A DNA stretch of 64,000 bases from Hyphomicrobiales bacterium (GTDB taxonomy: Bacteria; Pseudomonadota; Alphaproteobacteria; Rhizobiales; Rhizobiaceae), in assembly GCA_900473045.1 (NCBI GenBank), contig UCKS01000053.1:1-64000 (forward strand). Direction: 5' to 3'. This document shows, one piece after another, positions 7,963 through 15,879 of this stretch (its first letter is position 1; every line of letters begins with the position of its first letter). The translations under genes and the position numbers were made by a program. Under the pieces are notes generated by a model. The model saw only the letters and a program-made list of their open reading frames with translations, had not been told where the DNA came from and did no database searches.

Positions 7963-9786
7963 ATGCCTGGATTACTGCAAGTTCCACTATTTCCCGATGA
8001 ACTCCTGGCGAGCTACGTTGCCCGTGTGGCACGTGCAAATGGCGTGCGTTCTTCCAGATTTCTATGTGCCGACCTGGAAGTCGATTATGTCGGCATGGTG
8101 AATGGCGACGAAAAGCAGTTACGAAGACTCGCGCATGCCTTGGGGAAAAGTTTCGAGGAACTTCGTCGCCATTCAGTGGAACTCTTGCCTAATAAGTCAG
8201 TGGTGATCGCAAATGAAGTCTTCGAAGCCCCCGGAGTAAAAAGGGGGATTCTCCGGTACTGCCCGAAATGCTTCGCAGAGGACGAATTGAACCCTGGTCG
8301 CATGCCCGGGACGCGGCGGTATCGAAGGGCGCACTGGCTAGTTGAAGGTCTAAATACCTGTATTCCGCATTCTTGGACGTTGGTCGAACTTGAAGGCCAT
8401 CATGAGCGCCGGGAAGATTTCTACGAACTCCTTGTTGGTAGGGAACATGAAATCGCGGCTAAAAACGCTAGCTCGAAAATGCGTGTCCCGAATGCACTGG
8501 AAATCTTCATTCATGAAAGGATGACGGGTCAGCGATGTCACGGTGAACTGCTAGATCAGACTCCGCTTCACATCGCGATCAGCATAAGCAGGCTATTCGG
8601 TGTCGCTGAGATACACGGAAAGAATATAAAGATAGGTGGTTTGAGTGATACTGAGCTCTCGTCAGCAACCTCGGCCGGATTTGCCGTTGTGCTAGCTGGC
8701 CCAGCAGCGATTTTCGCGTGCTTGGACGATATAGTGCGTCAAAAGAGCAAAAACGGGAGGGGAGGCATCTTCGAAAAATATGGAATTCTTTATACGATGC
8801 TTCGAAGGCGACCAGGATCTCGGTACGATACCTTTGCCTCAATTGTCGAGCAACATGCCGGCGAGACTATGCCGCTAAGGCGATCTACCCGGCCTCCCAT
8901 CGCGCGATCCTTTACCACAGTATCCGAAATCGCCCGAGAGACAGGCCTGTCACACGAAGTGGTACGGAGGCGGCTATCCGATGCAGATCTCTGGGGCAAA
9001 GAGGCTGGCGCTTCAATTCCATTTTACGCCAAGGAAATTTTTGCAGGTTCATCACGGAAGTTGGTCAAAAATAAACGGGCCGCCGAGATATTGGGCGGCG
9101 ACAAAGACCTCGTTGACATCTTGGACGCAGCCGGCTTGCTCCGACGAGCGAATATGGCCAACGATCGCTTGGACTCGAACCGAAGGAGGCGACCTCAGGC
9201 CGACTATGTCGAGGAAGAAGTTCTTCTCTTGCGGCAAGGTGTCTACGGAAAGGTTAACTCGTCTTCGAGGCAAGGGCTGATGTCACTTCGCGAAGTCGCG
9301 AGGCGGCATGAGTTATTGAAGACCACCGTGATCGCAAAACTGATCAATGGCGATTACAAAACGGTTGCCAGGAAAGGTGTCGACGCGCTTCTCGATGATA
9401 TAATGTTGGATCCACTTGAAGTTGACCCTACCGATGGCAAGTTTGTCAGCGTCGAGACGGCTGCCTCGCTTGCGGATATTGAGTTAAAAAGCTTCAGGAA
9501 GCTTATCACTCACGGAATTATCCAGTCGACCAAAAGACAAGCTGAGGGGCAATATTCACCTCGCACCCTAGTCTCAACGAAAGATATCGAAAGCTTCAAC
9601 AAACTCTATGTCTCAGTCCGCAGAATCAGCGCTGCCACCGGCCTCGCCCAACTGAAGGTAGCCGCCAGAATAAAATCGGAGAATGTTGAACTCGCCTTTT
9701 CTCCCAACGATGTAAAATGCTGGATCATCACTAGAGCAAATTTCGCGGCTCTTTTTGGCATCCAAGATGCAGTTCGGGAACCCTAA
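7963..9786 (+). CDS. tniQ: TniQ/TnsD-family target selector 2
   Basis: A 607-residue TniQ/TnsD-family protein. Start ATG 7963 aligns its N-terminus (MPGLLQVPLFPDELLASYV) with TniQ1; the frame is open upstream to 7864 but that part has no counterpart. The zinc ligands Cys100, Cys103, Cys133 and His136 fall at the same residue numbers as in TniQ1. The long C-terminal part carries at least one helix-turn-helix-like segment (VSEIARETGLSHEVVRRRL, near residue 330) and probably others. It follows tnsC by 105 bases. With two selectors in one element, separate target pathways are likely, as with TnsD/TnsE in Tn7 or paired TniQ proteins in some CRISPR-associated transposons; which selector does what cannot be seen here. 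Confidence 0.88.
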   Translation: MPGLLQVPLFPDELLASYVARVARANGVRSSRFLCADLEVDYVGMVNGDEKQLRRLAHALGKSFEELRRHSVELLPNKSVVIANEVFEAPGVKRGILRYCPKCFAEDELNPGRMPGTRRYRRAHWLVEGLNTCIPHSWTLVELEGHHERREDFYELLVGREHEIAAKNASSKMRVPNALEIFIHERMTGQRCHGELLDQTPLHIAISISRLFGVAEIHGKNIKIGGLSDTELSSATSAGFAVVLAGPAAIFACLDDIVRQKSKNGRGGIFEKYGILYTMLRRRPGSRYDTFASIVEQHAGETMPLRRSTRPPIARSFTTVSEIARETGLSHEVVRRRLSDADLWGKEAGASIPFYAKEIFAGSSRKLVKNKRAAEILGGDKDLVDILDAAGLLRRANMANDRLDSNRRRRPQADYVEEEVLLLRQGVYGKVNSSSRQGLMSLREVARRHELLKTTVIAKLINGDYKTVARKGVDALLDDIMLDPLEVDPTDGKFVSVETAASLADIELKSFRKLITHGIIQSTKRQAEGQYSPRTLVSTKDIESFNKLYVSVRRISAATGLAQLKVAARIKSENVELAFSPNDVKCWIITRANFAALFGIQDAVREP

Positions 9787-9898
9787 TTGGAGTTGGAGAA
9801 CTGCGCCGTTGGCAAATGTCGCTGTTTCGGGTGATGTAAAGAAAATTGACATCTAAGCCATTACGCCAACAACCGTCCCCGAGTCGCAATGCTTGGCG

Positions 9899-10477
9899 TC
9901 AGTTCAGTGTCGGTAGTGCAAGAGTCGCTGCTTTGGGGATCATTCTGCTGACCTTCGTAAGCGCTTGCCCGACGAAACATTCGATGTCAAACCGCTTGGG
10001 GTCAGCAATGATGACTGGATCGCCCCAAAGGCCAAGATGGATCAGACCATCTTCGACGGTCTGCTCGGAGTTTATCCAACCACACGCGATCCGCGCCGCA
10101 GTCTCTGAGGTGGGCTCGCTGAGATCGCCAACAGCCGTTATGATCGTGACGAAATAACCCGTCAGCCCCCTGTAGCTCTGCTTGATAAAATAGATGCCCT
10201 CGACGAAAGTTTCCCCCACGGAACCTAGCCCGACGTCGGCCTCACGCCCGGCGTGCACGTAGAAGGCCTCGTCATCAATGCCGAGTTCAGCGATCGTGTA
10301 TTCGGTGAGATCCGAAATCGAGTCGGAAATCTCGTTGAGATCGTAAATGGCGCCTTCTGCCCGCGCCCATCTATCGGTGACGTCGCGTAGTACGTTTAGC
10401 CGCCCTGATACGGACGGGTCTCCGCTAACAAGTTGGGCAACAGCGGGATATCGGTCGGGATGGTACTGGGCGCGCAT
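9899..10477 (-). CDS. Unknown protein, probable transposon cargo
   Basis: A 192-residue protein on the opposite strand to the transposition genes. ATG 10477 is chosen because AAGGAG lies nine bases upstream; the frame extends to 10531 without a better start. No domain is recognised. It has an acidic N-terminal half (DLNEISDSISDLTEYTIAEL), a hydrophobic aromatic stretch near residue 100 (FVEGIYFIKQSYRGLTGYFV) and WGDPVIIADP near residue 152. There is no signal peptide. Lying between tniQ2 and the candidate transposon end, it is the only visible cargo gene. Defence or niche-related roles are common for Tn7-like cargo but nothing in the protein shows one. Confidence 0.7.
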   Translation of the reverse strand: MRAQYHPDRYPAVAQLVSGDPSVSGRLNVLRDVTDRWARAEGAIYDLNEISDSISDLTEYTIAELGIDDEAFYVHAGREADVGLGSVGETFVEGIYFIKQSYRGLTGYFVTIITAVGDLSEPTSETAARIACGWINSEQTVEDGLIHLGLWGDPVIIADPKRFDIECFVGQALTKVSRMIPKAATLALPTLN

Positions 10478-10664
10478 TGGCGATCTCCTTGATAGCGACT
10501 CTCTCAGCATCCGCCTTCGCAAGCAAGCCACAACACGCGCTTCGCGGAGACACTCCGCGTTTCCCTCGGCCTGTGGGTTTTCAGCTCGAATTCATGAATC
10601 CATCGTGGAATTCGTCCAATCTTAGCGCCAGAATTTCCCATATTTATCAGCAGGTTAAACGATT

Positions 10665-10736
10665 GGGCTCTTTACACGTGCTCGTTGGGACCAAATAGCC
10701 TGGCTAACTGGCCTATTTTAAAGTGTTTTCGGGACA
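10665..10736. repeat. Candidate right end of the Tn7-like element
   Basis: Read inward (minus strand) from 10736 the DNA begins TGTCCCGAAAACAC. A similar string GGTCCCAACGAGCAC follows, with its CCC 44 bases farther in (10689 versus 10733), and a third CCCAA lies 22 bases beyond that (10667). A 22-base period is what tandem TnsB-binding sites would give. Between them AAATAG (10693-10698) and CTATTT (10712-10717) form an inverted repeat. A 5-base target duplication would be TTTAT (10737-10741). It cannot be confirmed without the other end. Confidence 0.35.
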
Positions 10737-10772
10737 TTTATTTTGCCTCCCTACACTTGGGATCAACCTCTC

Positions 10773-11906
10773 TCAGTCGAAACGCTTGCTGAAAGCCTTG
10801 AGGAACGTCACCTCGCCGTCAGTCCCTTCGGCTTGGGCGAGCACGACGTCCATATACCGATTGGTGACATGCGCGATGGCAAAGCCGCCCTTGAAGGTGG
10901 CGATCGGCTTGAACAGGTCGAGGTTGTCCTGCCTGTAGATCATCGGCGTATCGTGTTCGTGGCCATGAAACAGGCCAACGACGTTGTAGCCTTTGAGCGT
11001 CGCAAGCAAAGCCGCGCGATCGTCATCGTCCCACCAGTGGGCGTGACCGGAGCCGTCGTCGTCGAAGGTCATCTTCACCGGATCCCATTTTTCCAGCGAG
11101 AAAGGATCCCAGCCATAATGCTGGAACAGGACGACTGGACGCCCATCCGCTGCCGAATTGGCCAGATCCTGCTTCAGCCAGTCCAGCCCACTGATCGCAC
11201 CCTTGTTGGTATCGCCGCCAAAGCGCTGCAACTGCACCAGGTGCAGCCCGCCCCAATCCCAGGAATAATTGTCGGAATCGATGTCGTAGTTGGCGACCGC
11301 CACCGGCGGCTTGTAAAACACCGTCTGGCGATGATTGAGTTCGACATAATCGCGCAGTTCGCGGCGGTACCAGTCGATATGCGGCGGCGCTCCATCCTGA
11401 TCGAGATCATGATTGCCAAGGCCGTTATAGACCGGGAAATGTACACGGTCGGGACCGGTACCTTCCTGATAGCGGCTGGAAAACTGCAGCAACTGGTGGC
11501 CTTCGCCCGGAACCTTCACCTGCCCGCCGCCGTCATCGGTCATATCCCCGCCGATGACGAGACCGAGCGGCTTGGCAATGCGCTTGCCGGCGCCTGCAAG
11601 CCCGGTCGCCACGCCGCCGATCTGCGTTGGCCAGTCAAACTGCGCGATGCGGTTCAAAGCCGCCACATGCCGCAGAAGATTGGCATCGGTCTTGCCCTCC
11701 TGCGCGCAGTTGGGGCTGAGCACGCCGCCGGAGACGAGGCAGGTGTGAACATCGGCTGTGAACAGAAATGTCGCGTCGATCGGAGGCCATGCCGCTTTTG
11801 CAGCCGTCGCGGCAAAAGCCGGACCAACCGATGACACGACGCCAAGGCCGAGAAGATTGGCGAGAAACGAACGCCTGGCAAGCAGAGGAAGCGGATGACC
11901 AGCCAT
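10773..11906 (-). CDS. Tat-exported calcineurin-like phosphoesterase
   Basis: A 377-residue metallophosphoesterase. The N-terminus has a twin-arginine signal (ARRSFLANLLGLGVV) ending near AFA, so it is exported folded. The metal-binding motifs follow in order: DVH (TADVHTC), GGD (VIGGDMTD), GNHD (YNGLGNHDLD), an isolated H (LFQHYGWD) and GHEH (LFHGHEHD). Substrate is unknown; families with this layout act on phosphate esters at the cell surface. Start ATG 11906 gives the signal peptide at the right place; the longer open frame to 12239 is the shadow of emrB. Its 3' end points toward the transposon end 36 bases away, the geometry that Tn7 shows with glmS. Confidence 0.85.
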   Translation of the reverse strand: MAGHPLPLLARRSFLANLLGLGVVSSVGPAFAATAAKAAWPPIDATFLFTADVHTCLVSGGVLSPNCAQEGKTDANLLRHVAALNRIAQFDWPTQIGGVATGLAGAGKRIAKPLGLVIGGDMTDDGGGQVKVPGEGHQLLQFSSRYQEGTGPDRVHFPVYNGLGNHDLDQDGAPPHIDWYRRELRDYVELNHRQTVFYKPPVAVANYDIDSDNYSWDWGGLHLVQLQRFGGDTNKGAISGLDWLKQDLANSAADGRPVVLFQHYGWDPFSLEKWDPVKMTFDDDGSGHAHWWDDDDRAALLATLKGYNVVGLFHGHEHDTPMIYRQDNLDLFKPIATFKGGFAIAHVTNRYMDVVLAQAEGTDGEVTFLKAFSKRFD

Positions 11907-11911
11907 ACAGA

Positions 11912-11940
11912 AATGCCCCGAAGTTTGTCTTCGGGGCATT
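11912..11940 (-). terminator. Hairpin terminator after emrB
   Basis: AATGCCCCGAAG (11912-11923) pairs with CTTCGGGGCATT (11929-11940), a perfect 12-base stem with a 5-base loop. On the minus strand it follows emrB and is trailed by TTCTG, only a short T run. It lies directly before the phosphoesterase start, so it separates the two genes. Confidence 0.65.
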
Positions 11941-11992
11941 CTGGCGGATGAAAGCCGCGAGGTACAGGACGGATATGCAGCTGCCTTACCGG

Positions 11993-13588
11993 CTAGTGTC
12001 CGCCGCCACCGGCTCCCGTCGGCACAGGCGCTGGCTTCTGGATCAGGAACGCGCAGAAGACCAGAGAGCCGAACAGGCCGGTGAGGATCAGGAACACATC
12101 GATGAACGACATGACCATCGCTTGCTGGGTCACCATCCCCGATAGCTTCTGGATGGCGATGGTCGCACCATCCAGCCCATGCGAATTGTACTTGGCGATC
12201 ATGTTGTTGAGCTGGTCCATGGCCTCCGGGTTGCCCCATTGCACATGCTCCTGCAGCCGAGCGTAATGCTCTTCCTGGCGCTGCGTCAGAATGGTGTTGA
12301 TCGCGGCGAGACCCACGGCGCCACCGAGGTTACGCGTCAGGTTGAAGAGGCCGGATGCGCCACGGATGCGGGCGGGCGACAAGGTACCCAGCGCAACGTT
12401 GTTGATCGGCACCATGCACATCATCAATCCAAAACCGCGCAGGATCTGTGGCACAAGGAGCTCATAGAAATCCCAATCGGCCGTCAGCGAACTCATCAGC
12501 CAGGTGCCGGACGCAAAGCTGGCAAAACCGATCGCCATCATCACGCGCGGATCAAGCTTGGTCGAGAGCCTGCCGGCAATCGGTGCCGTACAGAACATCG
12601 CCAGACCCGAAACGAACATCGTCTCGCCGATCATCAGCGAATCGTAGCCCCGGATCCGGCCGAGATAGAGCGGATAGATATAGGTCAGGCCATAGAGGCC
12701 GATGCCCATGACGAAGGAGAACAGCGAACCGAAGGCAAAGTTTCGATTGGAGAAGGCTCTGAGATCGACGATCGGGAAATCCACCTTGAACGCCCGGTAG
12801 AAGAACACCAGAGCGCCGATCGCGGATGCGACCGCACCGATAAAGATGCGCTGGTCGCTGAACCAGTCATTTTTATTGCCTTCTTCGAGAACATATTCCA
12901 GCGCGCCGAGGAAGACCGCCATCGACAACAGGCCCCACCAGTCGAACTTCTTGAACAGGCTCAGTTCCGGCTTGTCGAAATCGATGAAATTCCAGGTGAC
13001 GATGGTGACGATGATGCCCGGAATGATGTTGACGAGAAACAGCCAATGCCAGGAAAAGGCGTGGCTGAGATAGCCACCGACGGTCGGGCCGATGGTGGGC
13101 GCCAGTGTGGCGACAAGGCCGATGATCGGCGAGACGATGCTGCGCTTGGACGGCGGAAAGATCGTGAAGGCCGCGGCAAACACCGACGGAATCATGCCAC
13201 CGCCGATAAAGCCCTGCAGCACCCGGTAGACGATCATCTGGTCGATATTGGTGGCTGTCGCCGCAAGGGCGCTGGCGATCGTGAAGCCTGCCGCCGACAC
13301 CGAGAACAGCACCCGTGTCGAGACGATCCGGGCCAGGGTGCCGGACAGCGGGATCATGATGACTTCGGCAATCAGATAGGCCGTCTGCACCCAGGCGACT
13401 TCATCCGAGCCGGCCGACAGGCCCGCCTGGATTTCGGCCAGCGAGGCCGAAACGATCTGAATGTCGAGGATCGACATGAACATGCCGAAGACCATCGCGA
13501 AGAACGCGATCAGCCGTTTCGGATCCATCTTCTCTTCCGCTTGGGCGGCAGGAAGCGGCATCGTACCCGCTGTTGCAGTGGCAGCCAT
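11993..13588 (-). CDS. emrB: DHA2-family MFS multidrug transporter
   Basis: A 531-residue inner-membrane drug:proton antiporter of the 14-segment DHA2 group (EmrB/QacA). The N-terminal tail is cytoplasmic, followed by the first membrane segment with the typical MFGMFMSILDIQIV sequence and motif C-like GGYLSHAFSWHWLFLVN near residue 170. A histidine-rich end (GAGGGGH) closes the protein. The start at 13588 has AGGAG nine bases upstream. It is downstream of emrA in the same transcript and would pair with that membrane-fusion protein and an outer-membrane factor; the NodT-like protein at 32599 is a possible, unlinked candidate. Confidence 0.9.
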   Translation of the reverse strand: MAATATAGTMPLPAAQAEEKMDPKRLIAFFAMVFGMFMSILDIQIVSASLAEIQAGLSAGSDEVAWVQTAYLIAEVIMIPLSGTLARIVSTRVLFSVSAAGFTIASALAATATNIDQMIVYRVLQGFIGGGMIPSVFAAAFTIFPPSKRSIVSPIIGLVATLAPTIGPTVGGYLSHAFSWHWLFLVNIIPGIIVTIVTWNFIDFDKPELSLFKKFDWWGLLSMAVFLGALEYVLEEGNKNDWFSDQRIFIGAVASAIGALVFFYRAFKVDFPIVDLRAFSNRNFAFGSLFSFVMGIGLYGLTYIYPLYLGRIRGYDSLMIGETMFVSGLAMFCTAPIAGRLSTKLDPRVMMAIGFASFASGTWLMSSLTADWDFYELLVPQILRGFGLMMCMVPINNVALGTLSPARIRGASGLFNLTRNLGGAVGLAAINTILTQRQEEHYARLQEHVQWGNPEAMDQLNNMIAKYNSHGLDGATIAIQKLSGMVTQQAMVMSFIDVFLILTGLFGSLVFCAFLIQKPAPVPTGAGGGGH

Positions 13589-13732
13589 CGGCGTTGCTCC
13601 TGGCGTGACCGCGTTCAGACGAACGTGGGAGCCATCATGGTCATGAAAACTGGTGCATCACAGGTCCCGGCGCATTGGCCCGGAACATCTTCTCAACCGT
13701 TGAGGCCGCGCCTTGACGGCGCGGCATACGGA

Positions 13733-14956
13733 TCACTTGGCCGCAGCAGTATCCTGCTTCGGCGCGGTGCGGGTATCGACGTCGACAACGACGCTCAAGC
13801 CGGCGCGAAGGCGGCCACTGTCCAACACGTCCTTCGGGAAGACGATGCGGACCGGAACGCGCTGGATCACCTTGGTGAAGTTGCCCGTGGCATTTTCCGC
13901 CGGCAGCAGCGAGAACACCGAACCGGAAGCGGGCGAAATCGACTGCACTGTGCCGACGATCGGCGCCTCGTCGAAGGCATCCACCTGGATATTGACCTTC
14001 GAGCCCGGAACCATGTGGGCGATCTGCGTTTCCTTGAAGTTGGCGTCGATATAGAGCTGATCGGTCGGCACCAAGGCGGCCAGACGCTGACCAGCGGACA
14101 CGAGGTCGCCATCCTGAACGGCCAGATTGCCGATCACACCATCATAAGGCGCCTTCAGGACGGTGAAGCCCAGGTCGCGCTGCGCCTTGTCGCGGGCGAG
14201 TTCCAACGACCGGATGGTGCTTTCGGCCTCGGCGCGCTGGGCAACCAAAACGGCGATGTTGGCGTTCGCCGTGGCGATCTGCGCATCGCCGCCAATGAGG
14301 TTTGCCTTAGCCTGATCGAGCGCCACCGTAGCATCATCGAGCGAGGCGACCGTGCCGACTGCCTTTGACTGGAGGTCGCTGGCACGCTTGAGCGTGGTTT
14401 CGGCACCCCGGACGGTCGCCTCAAGGGCGGTTTTCTGCGCTTCTGCCTGCTGCACGCTGGCCTTGGCGCCAGCGATCTGCGCGTCGAAACGCTGCAGAGA
14501 CAGTTTTTCCGTATCGATCTGCGCCTGCGCCTGATCGGCAGCAATGCGGTAATCTTCCTTGTCGAGCGTGATCAGCGGATCGCCGGCCTTGACGTGCTGG
14601 TTGGCGATGACATTGACCTTCTCGATATAGCCGGACACCTTCGGCGAGATCGATGCGATATCACCTTCGATATAGGCGTCATCGGTCGAGATCATGAAGC
14701 GGCCATTGGTCCACCACTCGTAACCATACCAGCCACCGGCTGCCAAGGCGGCGATCACGATGATCGGGAACACCAGCTTGCGGCGCTTCGGGGCGGACGT
14801 TTCCGCGACGGCAGCAACCTGCGCGGCGGCCTGTTCTTCGGCGGCCGGCTCCGTCACGTTCTTGGCTTCAGGAGCCTCGATCTGTTCACCGGGCGCCTTG
14901 AAATCATCGCCGACGGGGCGGACATGGGCAGCACCGGACTTGTTTGAAACTGACAT
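13733..14956 (-). CDS. emrA: EmrA-type membrane fusion protein
   Basis: A 407-residue HlyD/EmrA-family periplasmic adaptor. A soluble N-terminal part of about 65 residues with an Ala/Glu-rich stretch is followed by a single membrane anchor (LVFPIIVIAALAAGGWYGYEW), then the DDAYIEGDIASISPKVSGYI lipoyl half-motif, a long coiled coil (about residues 140-265) and the second lipoyl half and beta-barrel (YDGVIGNLAVQDGDLVSAGQ). It bridges EmrB to the outer membrane. It is first gene of emrAB, transcribed away from the TetR gene, with two palindromic operators in its promoter region. Confidence 0.9.
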   Translation of the reverse strand: MSVSNKSGAAHVRPVGDDFKAPGEQIEAPEAKNVTEPAAEEQAAAQVAAVAETSAPKRRKLVFPIIVIAALAAGGWYGYEWWTNGRFMISTDDAYIEGDIASISPKVSGYIEKVNVIANQHVKAGDPLITLDKEDYRIAADQAQAQIDTEKLSLQRFDAQIAGAKASVQQAEAQKTALEATVRGAETTLKRASDLQSKAVGTVASLDDATVALDQAKANLIGGDAQIATANANIAVLVAQRAEAESTIRSLELARDKAQRDLGFTVLKAPYDGVIGNLAVQDGDLVSAGQRLAALVPTDQLYIDANFKETQIAHMVPGSKVNIQVDAFDEAPIVGTVQSISPASGSVFSLLPAENATGNFTKVIQRVPVRIVFPKDVLDSGRLRAGLSVVVDVDTRTAPKQDTAAAK

Positions 14957-14991
14957 ATTGCACTACCAGCCATGATGTGAGAAATTCGAAC

Positions 14992-15008
14992 CGAACCGTT
15001 CAGTTCGA
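14992..15008. promoter_or_regulatory. TetR operator 1 (emrA promoter)
   Basis: CGAAC and GTTCG arms around CGTTCA form an imperfect copy of the palindrome at 15046-15063. It lies 36 bases before the emrA start, on the emrA side of the divergent region, so binding would block emrAB transcription. Confidence 0.6.
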
Positions 15009-15045
15009 TTGACTTAATGCGAAATCGCTCACATATCAAGTGGAA

Positions 15046-15063
15046 TCGAACCGTTCGGTTCGA
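15046..15063. promoter_or_regulatory. TetR operator 2 (regulator promoter)
   Basis: TCGAACCG-TT-CGGTTCGA has perfect 8-base arms, a classic TetR-family operator. It lies 21 bases before the chosen ATG of the regulator, so it probably mediates autorepression. The two operators are 54 bases apart centre to centre. Confidence 0.7.
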
Positions 15064-15084
15064 AAAGTTAACAATGAGACAAAA

Positions 15085-15783
15085 ATGTCCGAAAGTAGCG
15101 AAAAATTGGCAGAAACAACGGGGACCTTAGACTGCCCCAACGAAGCCCTTTCCGGCCGCCGTGCTGCCGGCGAGGATCCGGCGAAGCGCGAACAGATCAT
15201 CGAGGGTGCAAAGCGCGTTTTCATGAGTGTCGGTTTCGACGCCGCCAGCATGAACGACATCACCCGGGAAGCGGGCGTTTCCAAGGGCACGATCTACGTC
15301 TACTTCCAGAACAAGGATGACCTGTTCTCGGCGATGATCGAAAAGGAGCGGGCCCTTTTTCTGGCGACGATCCGCACAGTGCTGGCCACCCACGAGGATG
15401 TCAAAACCGGCCTTTATAAATTCGGCGTCAGCTTCGTCACGCATATGACCGATGAAAAGGTGATCAACGCGATGCGCACCGTTCTCGGCGTGCGCGATCG
15501 CATGCCCCACCTGTGTCAGCGCTTCTTCAAGGGACCGGAGAACCTGCGCACCCTCCTCCAGGAATTCCTTGCGCACCAGGTCGATATCGGCAGCCTGAAG
15601 ATCGATGATCTCGATCTGGCAGCGGGCCAGTTTCTCGATATCTCCAGTGGCGGGTTTTTCAAGTATCGCCTTTTCGGGACCATGGAGGCCGCGCCGCCGC
15701 CGGAGGAAATCGATCGGGTCATCAGCGGCGCCGTTCGCGTCTTCATGGCTGCGTACGGAGCACGGCAGACCACAGCGGCCTGA
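15085..15783 (+). CDS. TetR-family repressor of emrAB
   Basis: A 232-residue TetR/AcrR regulator. The DNA-binding domain is near residues 35-80: EQIIEGAKRVFMSVGFDAAS, then the recognition helix region MNDITREAGVSKGTIYVYF. The C-terminal ligand domain is of the AcrR_C type with RVFMAAYG near the end. ATG 15085 is preferred; a GTG at 15040 would place the palindromic operator inside the coding sequence. The gene is divergent from emrA with shared operators between, so it most likely represses emrAB and itself until a drug binds. Confidence 0.88.
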   Translation: MSESSEKLAETTGTLDCPNEALSGRRAAGEDPAKREQIIEGAKRVFMSVGFDAASMNDITREAGVSKGTIYVYFQNKDDLFSAMIEKERALFLATIRTVLATHEDVKTGLYKFGVSFVTHMTDEKVINAMRTVLGVRDRMPHLCQRFFKGPENLRTLLQEFLAHQVDIGSLKIDDLDLAAGQFLDISSGGFFKYRLFGTMEAAPPPEEIDRVISGAVRVFMAAYGARQTTAA

Positions 15784-15879
15784 CGGCTGTTGGCCCTGCG
15801 ACAGGCAATCGCGCAACCACGATCAAGTGACGCGGCCTGATCGGCACTACGATCATAACGGTCTGCTGCGGGAGGTTGG

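Larger units (their letters stand above)
1..10736. mobile_element. Tn7-like transposon (left end outside window)
   Basis: The element is defined by a TnsA-like nuclease, a TnsB-like DDE transposase, a TnsC-like ATPase and two TniQ/TnsD-family target selectors, all on the plus strand. In the Tn7 family TnsA and TnsB cut the two strands at each end, giving cut-and-paste transposition; TnsC relays the target choice made by TniQ/TnsD. The left boundary is not visible. The right boundary is set tentatively at 10736, where the inward reading starts TGTCCC, just before a chromosomal phosphoesterase gene. No Cas gene or CRISPR array is present in the visible part, so RNA-guided targeting is not supported here. 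The presence of the family is secure; the exact end is an inference. Confidence 0.8.

Noticed and set aside
1..10736. CRISPR-associated transposon
   Set aside because: No Cas gene, CRISPR repeat array or atypical repeat-spacer unit is visible; the two leader copies are hairpin elements 3.2 kb apart, not repeats around a spacer. Sequence left of the window could still change this.
12179..14368. Plus-strand open frame of 729 codons
   Set aside because: It is entirely antisense to emrB and emrA; its His/Arg/Asp/Gln-rich product is the usual shadow of GC-rich membrane and coiled-coil genes.
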